Below are positions 5,690-7,811 of a DNA stretch of 7,811 nucleotides, piece by piece; position 1 is the stretch's first letter; each line of letters starts with the position of its first letter. Below the pieces are notes generated by a model. The model saw only the letters and a program-made list of their open reading frames with translations, did not search any database and was not told the origin of the DNA. The position numbers and the translations under genes were made by a program. Origin of the DNA: Desulfatirhabdium sp040755275 (GTDB taxonomy: Bacteria > Desulfobacterota > Desulfobacteria > Desulfobacterales > Desulfatirhabdiaceae); contig JBFMBE010000170.1 in the NCBI GenBank assembly GCA_040755275.1, positions 1 to 7,811 on the forward strand, given 5' to 3'.

Positions 5690-7681
5690 CTAATCCGGCA
5701 TGACCCGATAGGTCGTATCCCATCCCAGGCCGATGATCGCCCAAATCCCTCCCATCAGGAAATCACCGATCACCAGCCCGATGAAGAAAAGCCGCAGCTT
5801 GCGAAACACACCGATCCCCCCATACCGCATGCAGACGGCATTGAAGAGCCATCCGCAGAAGAAACTGAACCACAGAATCCGCATGGCGGAGCTGTATGCC
5901 GTCAGATATCCGATTGGATGGATGGGCCACCAGTAGAAGCGATGGTAACATGCCACCAGTACCAGCATCACGAGGGCTCCTGCCACAGAAAACACTTTCA
6001 CCCAGGCCGTATGGGGCTGGACGACCGTCTGGATCAGTTTCTGGGCATCCTCATACAGGTTGACCGTCGTCCGGGTGGCCCATTCGAGCTCGAGGCTCCG
6101 CGCACCATAGCGATAGCACAGAGCCAGCATGGCCACCAAAGAGACGACGACGGCGCCGACCAGTGTAACGCACATGGCGGCAGTCCACAGGCGCTGGGGG
6201 GAACGAAATCCGCTCACCCGCCGGGCATGCACGAGAGAGGGCATGAGCGATTCCCTCAAATCGAGAAACAACACTTTCTGACTGACTGCAGCAAGCAATC
6301 CGTCGATCCCCCCCAGAAAGCGCGTTCCGGTAAACGCGAGAATGCCGTCCGTAGGAGCTGCGGTCAAGGTGAAATAGGCGATTCCACCCTGACAGATCAC
6401 CCGGGTGGCGACCATCATCACCATGAAGCCCGCCGCAAGAAAGAGGAAGGCCGATACGGGGGACATCCCGGCGTACACGCAGACGCCGTATAACACCATG
6501 CATCCCAGGACAAGCCCCCAGAAAGCGACCCGAGAGGGTATCCATTCGCGGATATCGGGGTCCGGCCGTCTCAGACCAAAGGCTTCGAGGATGACGTTTT
6601 TCAGATGATCTCTGGCCAGCCACAACAGAAACAGGAAGAAGACCCCATAGGCTCCGATCATCTGGGTTTCTTCCGGTCTGGCCAGGGTCGGCCCGAAGGT
6701 GACCCCCAGAGCGGATTCCGGGATTCGGTAGCCGAAGAATTCGAGACCGCCGATGACCAGACCGCCGAGAATGAAAAAGAACCAGAAGGAAAGGGAGATC
6801 TGCTTGGCCGTCAAGAAGGCGAAACCGATGAATGCCGGATAGATGGCGATCTTCAGTTTCGTGAACGCCGAAAACAACCCACCTGGACTGAAATATGAAC
6901 CGGCCAGAATGAGGGTCGGAATGGATGGAACACTAGGATACAGCGAGGAAAGTCCGTTGAGCGTATGGAGAAGGACCGGAATCAGCATGCCGGTCACCAG
7001 AAATGGATTCGTCCAGAAGGCCAACAGCCGCCTTTCGCGATAGGCTTCTTCGATTGCGAGCGGAACCTGCAACAGCGGCATGTTCATTCGCTCATACACC
7101 AGCCATTGTCGGCTGGTGAGACTGATCAGACAGATCACTACCGCATAGGCTGCCAGCACGAACACGCCCCAGAACGTGAGCGGCCCGACCCAGGCCTGCC
7201 AGGGGATTTGCCGTATCACCTCGATCCACCCCGATTGTCTGCCTTGCTGCAACCCGTCGTAGAAGAGCCGGATGGCCTGCCGATCCTGCGGAAACATGAC
7301 CGCCGGCAGCAAGGGCTGAAGGGTTTCCTCCCATCGGTTTTCGACGGTCGCAAACTGAAAGGGAGCCGTCAGGTTGATGAACAGGGTTCGGGCAAGCCCG
7401 GTGTAGGCAATTCCCGAGGCCAGAGTCGTCAACGCCCAGACGATCAGCAGCTCATGACCGCTGAACAGCTCATACCCACCGGATACCCTCCGAAGGATGG
7501 CGCTTCCGACGACCAGGAGAATCAGCAGCCCGAAGGGGGCCAACGGAAAATGTCCCCCTGCCAGCGGTGTCCCCTGATGATAGATGTTGTTGACAGGCGT
7601 CCAGGCACAGATCCAGAGCGCCAGAACGAATCCGGTCAGTACCGCCCGAAACCGGATCCGTATCGTTGCGGAAGCATTCAT
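5690..7681 (-). CDS. DUF6785/DUF6784-type polytopic membrane protein
   Basis: A 663-residue membrane protein resembling the uncharacterised DUF6785 family with a C-terminal DUF6784 region. Recognisable features are TPLAGGHFPLAP (38-49) after the first helix, GHELLIVW (75-82), an ERMNMPLLQVPLAI stretch (197-210), WWPIHPIGY (583-591), and the glycine-rich last helix GLVIGDFLMGGIW (635-647). I estimate 12-15 membrane segments. The family function is not established; the context suggests transport together with the OPT-like protein encoded 34 bp downstream. The ATG at 7681 has no standard Shine-Dalgarno. The only purine-rich candidate is GCGGGG, 9 nt upstream and inside repeat copy 4, whose 20-mer ends 3 nt before the start codon. 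No better downstream start preserves the first helix. It is the first gene of the block. Family assignment is from remembered motifs, not a search. Confidence 0.82.
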   Translation of the reverse strand: MNASATIRIRFRAVLTGFVLALWICAWTPVNNIYHQGTPLAGGHFPLAPFGLLILLVVGSAILRRVSGGYELFSGHELLIVWALTTLASGIAYTGLARTLFINLTAPFQFATVENRWEETLQPLLPAVMFPQDRQAIRLFYDGLQQGRQSGWIEVIRQIPWQAWVGPLTFWGVFVLAAYAVVICLISLTSRQWLVYERMNMPLLQVPLAIEEAYRERRLLAFWTNPFLVTGMLIPVLLHTLNGLSSLYPSVPSIPTLILAGSYFSPGGLFSAFTKLKIAIYPAFIGFAFLTAKQISLSFWFFFILGGLVIGGLEFFGYRIPESALGVTFGPTLARPEETQMIGAYGVFFLFLLWLARDHLKNVILEAFGLRRPDPDIREWIPSRVAFWGLVLGCMVLYGVCVYAGMSPVSAFLFLAAGFMVMMVATRVICQGGIAYFTLTAAPTDGILAFTGTRFLGGIDGLLAAVSQKVLFLDLRESLMPSLVHARRVSGFRSPQRLWTAAMCVTLVGAVVVSLVAMLALCYRYGARSLELEWATRTTVNLYEDAQKLIQTVVQPHTAWVKVFSVAGALVMLVLVACYHRFYWWPIHPIGYLTAYSSAMRILWFSFFCGWLFNAVCMRYGGIGVFRKLRLFFIGLVIGDFLMGGIWAIIGLGWDTTYRVMPD

Positions 7682-7684
7682 AGG

Positions 7685-7811
7685 TGATGGCCCCGCAAAA
7701 AGTCGATTTTCCCGTGCTTTTCGTAAATGTCGGGCATAAGCGGGGTGGCTGGGGAAGCCTTTTGAGACTGCTGCGAAAACGTGTTTGAAGCCGCCGGATA
7801 TCGTTGGATCG
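7685..7811 (-). repeat. X-20mer interspersed repeat, copy 4 (runs off the window)
   Basis: A minus-strand copy reaching the window edge. Read on the minus strand it starts with a CAACGATATCCGGCGGCTTC region like copy 3, shares TTCGCAGCA and the TTCCCCAG-CACCCCGC spacer with copy 1, and ends in the exact 20-mer GACTTTTTGCGGGGCCATCA (reverse complement of 7685-7704). It occupies the whole visible upstream region of the transporter operon and stops 3 bp before its start codon. Any promoter for that operon must lie in this repeat or beyond the window. Confidence 0.8.

Noticed and set aside
5444..6493. Plus-strand open frame of 349 codons
   Set aside because: It is antisense to the boundary of the two membrane-protein genes and is histidine/glutamine-rich; the minus-strand reading gives coherent membrane helices and motifs.
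2917..7704. Classical composite transposon
   Set aside because: The flanking repeats are short and encode nothing, no transposase is present inside or outside, and no target-site duplication is evident. Only the repeat geometry is kept as a finding.
7705..7811. Sigma-70 promoter for the transporter operon
   Set aside because: No convincing -35/-10 pair with proper spacing could be read in the visible leader; AT-rich bits belong to the repeat.

Overview
The window is a moderately GC-rich bacterial chromosome segment. Every gene lies on the minus strand, so transcription runs from right to left. The mix of MazG, CvpA, an OPT-like/DUF6785 membrane-protein pair and many GACTTTTTGCG-type intergenic repeats suggests a sulfate-reducer-like Desulfobacterota genome. 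That assignment is an inference from gene content and repeat style; no rRNA or clade-specific marker is present.

Layout, in transcription order. Block 2 (7681 to 3018) holds three closely spaced genes: a 663-residue DUF6785/DUF6784-type membrane protein, a 653-residue OPT-like membrane protein 34 bp downstream, and a 211-residue protein with a signal peptide 40 bp further on. They look like one operon for an envelope transport system of unknown substrate. The two large proteins have matching motif order and are probably distant paralogues. Block 1 (2591 to 342) also holds three genes: an unrecognised 299-residue protein with two apparent similar halves, a CvpA-family membrane protein 7 bp downstream, and a MazG nucleoside triphosphate pyrophosphohydrolase overlapping the cvpA stop codon.

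The non-coding DNA is nearly all repeats. Four copies of one composite element of about 110-130 bp, here called X-20mer, lie at 42-151 (+), 2623-2731 (-), 2811-2936 (+) and 7685-7811 (-). Each has a GC-rich X part and a spacer and ends in GACTTTTTGCGGGGCCATCA or a close variant. The copies bracket each gene block in inward-facing orientation, with the 20-mer at the inner edge. A near-palindromic element of 203 bp (132-334), whose ends are variants of the same 20-mer, sits just after mazG, and a five-unit heptamer tandem repeat follows the 211-residue gene.

The genes are housekeeping or hypothetical. The most unusual content is the repeat family and its regular placement at gene-block boundaries, followed by the uncharacterised paired transporter-like operon. 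No transposase, integrase, phage gene, RNA gene or CRISPR array was seen.
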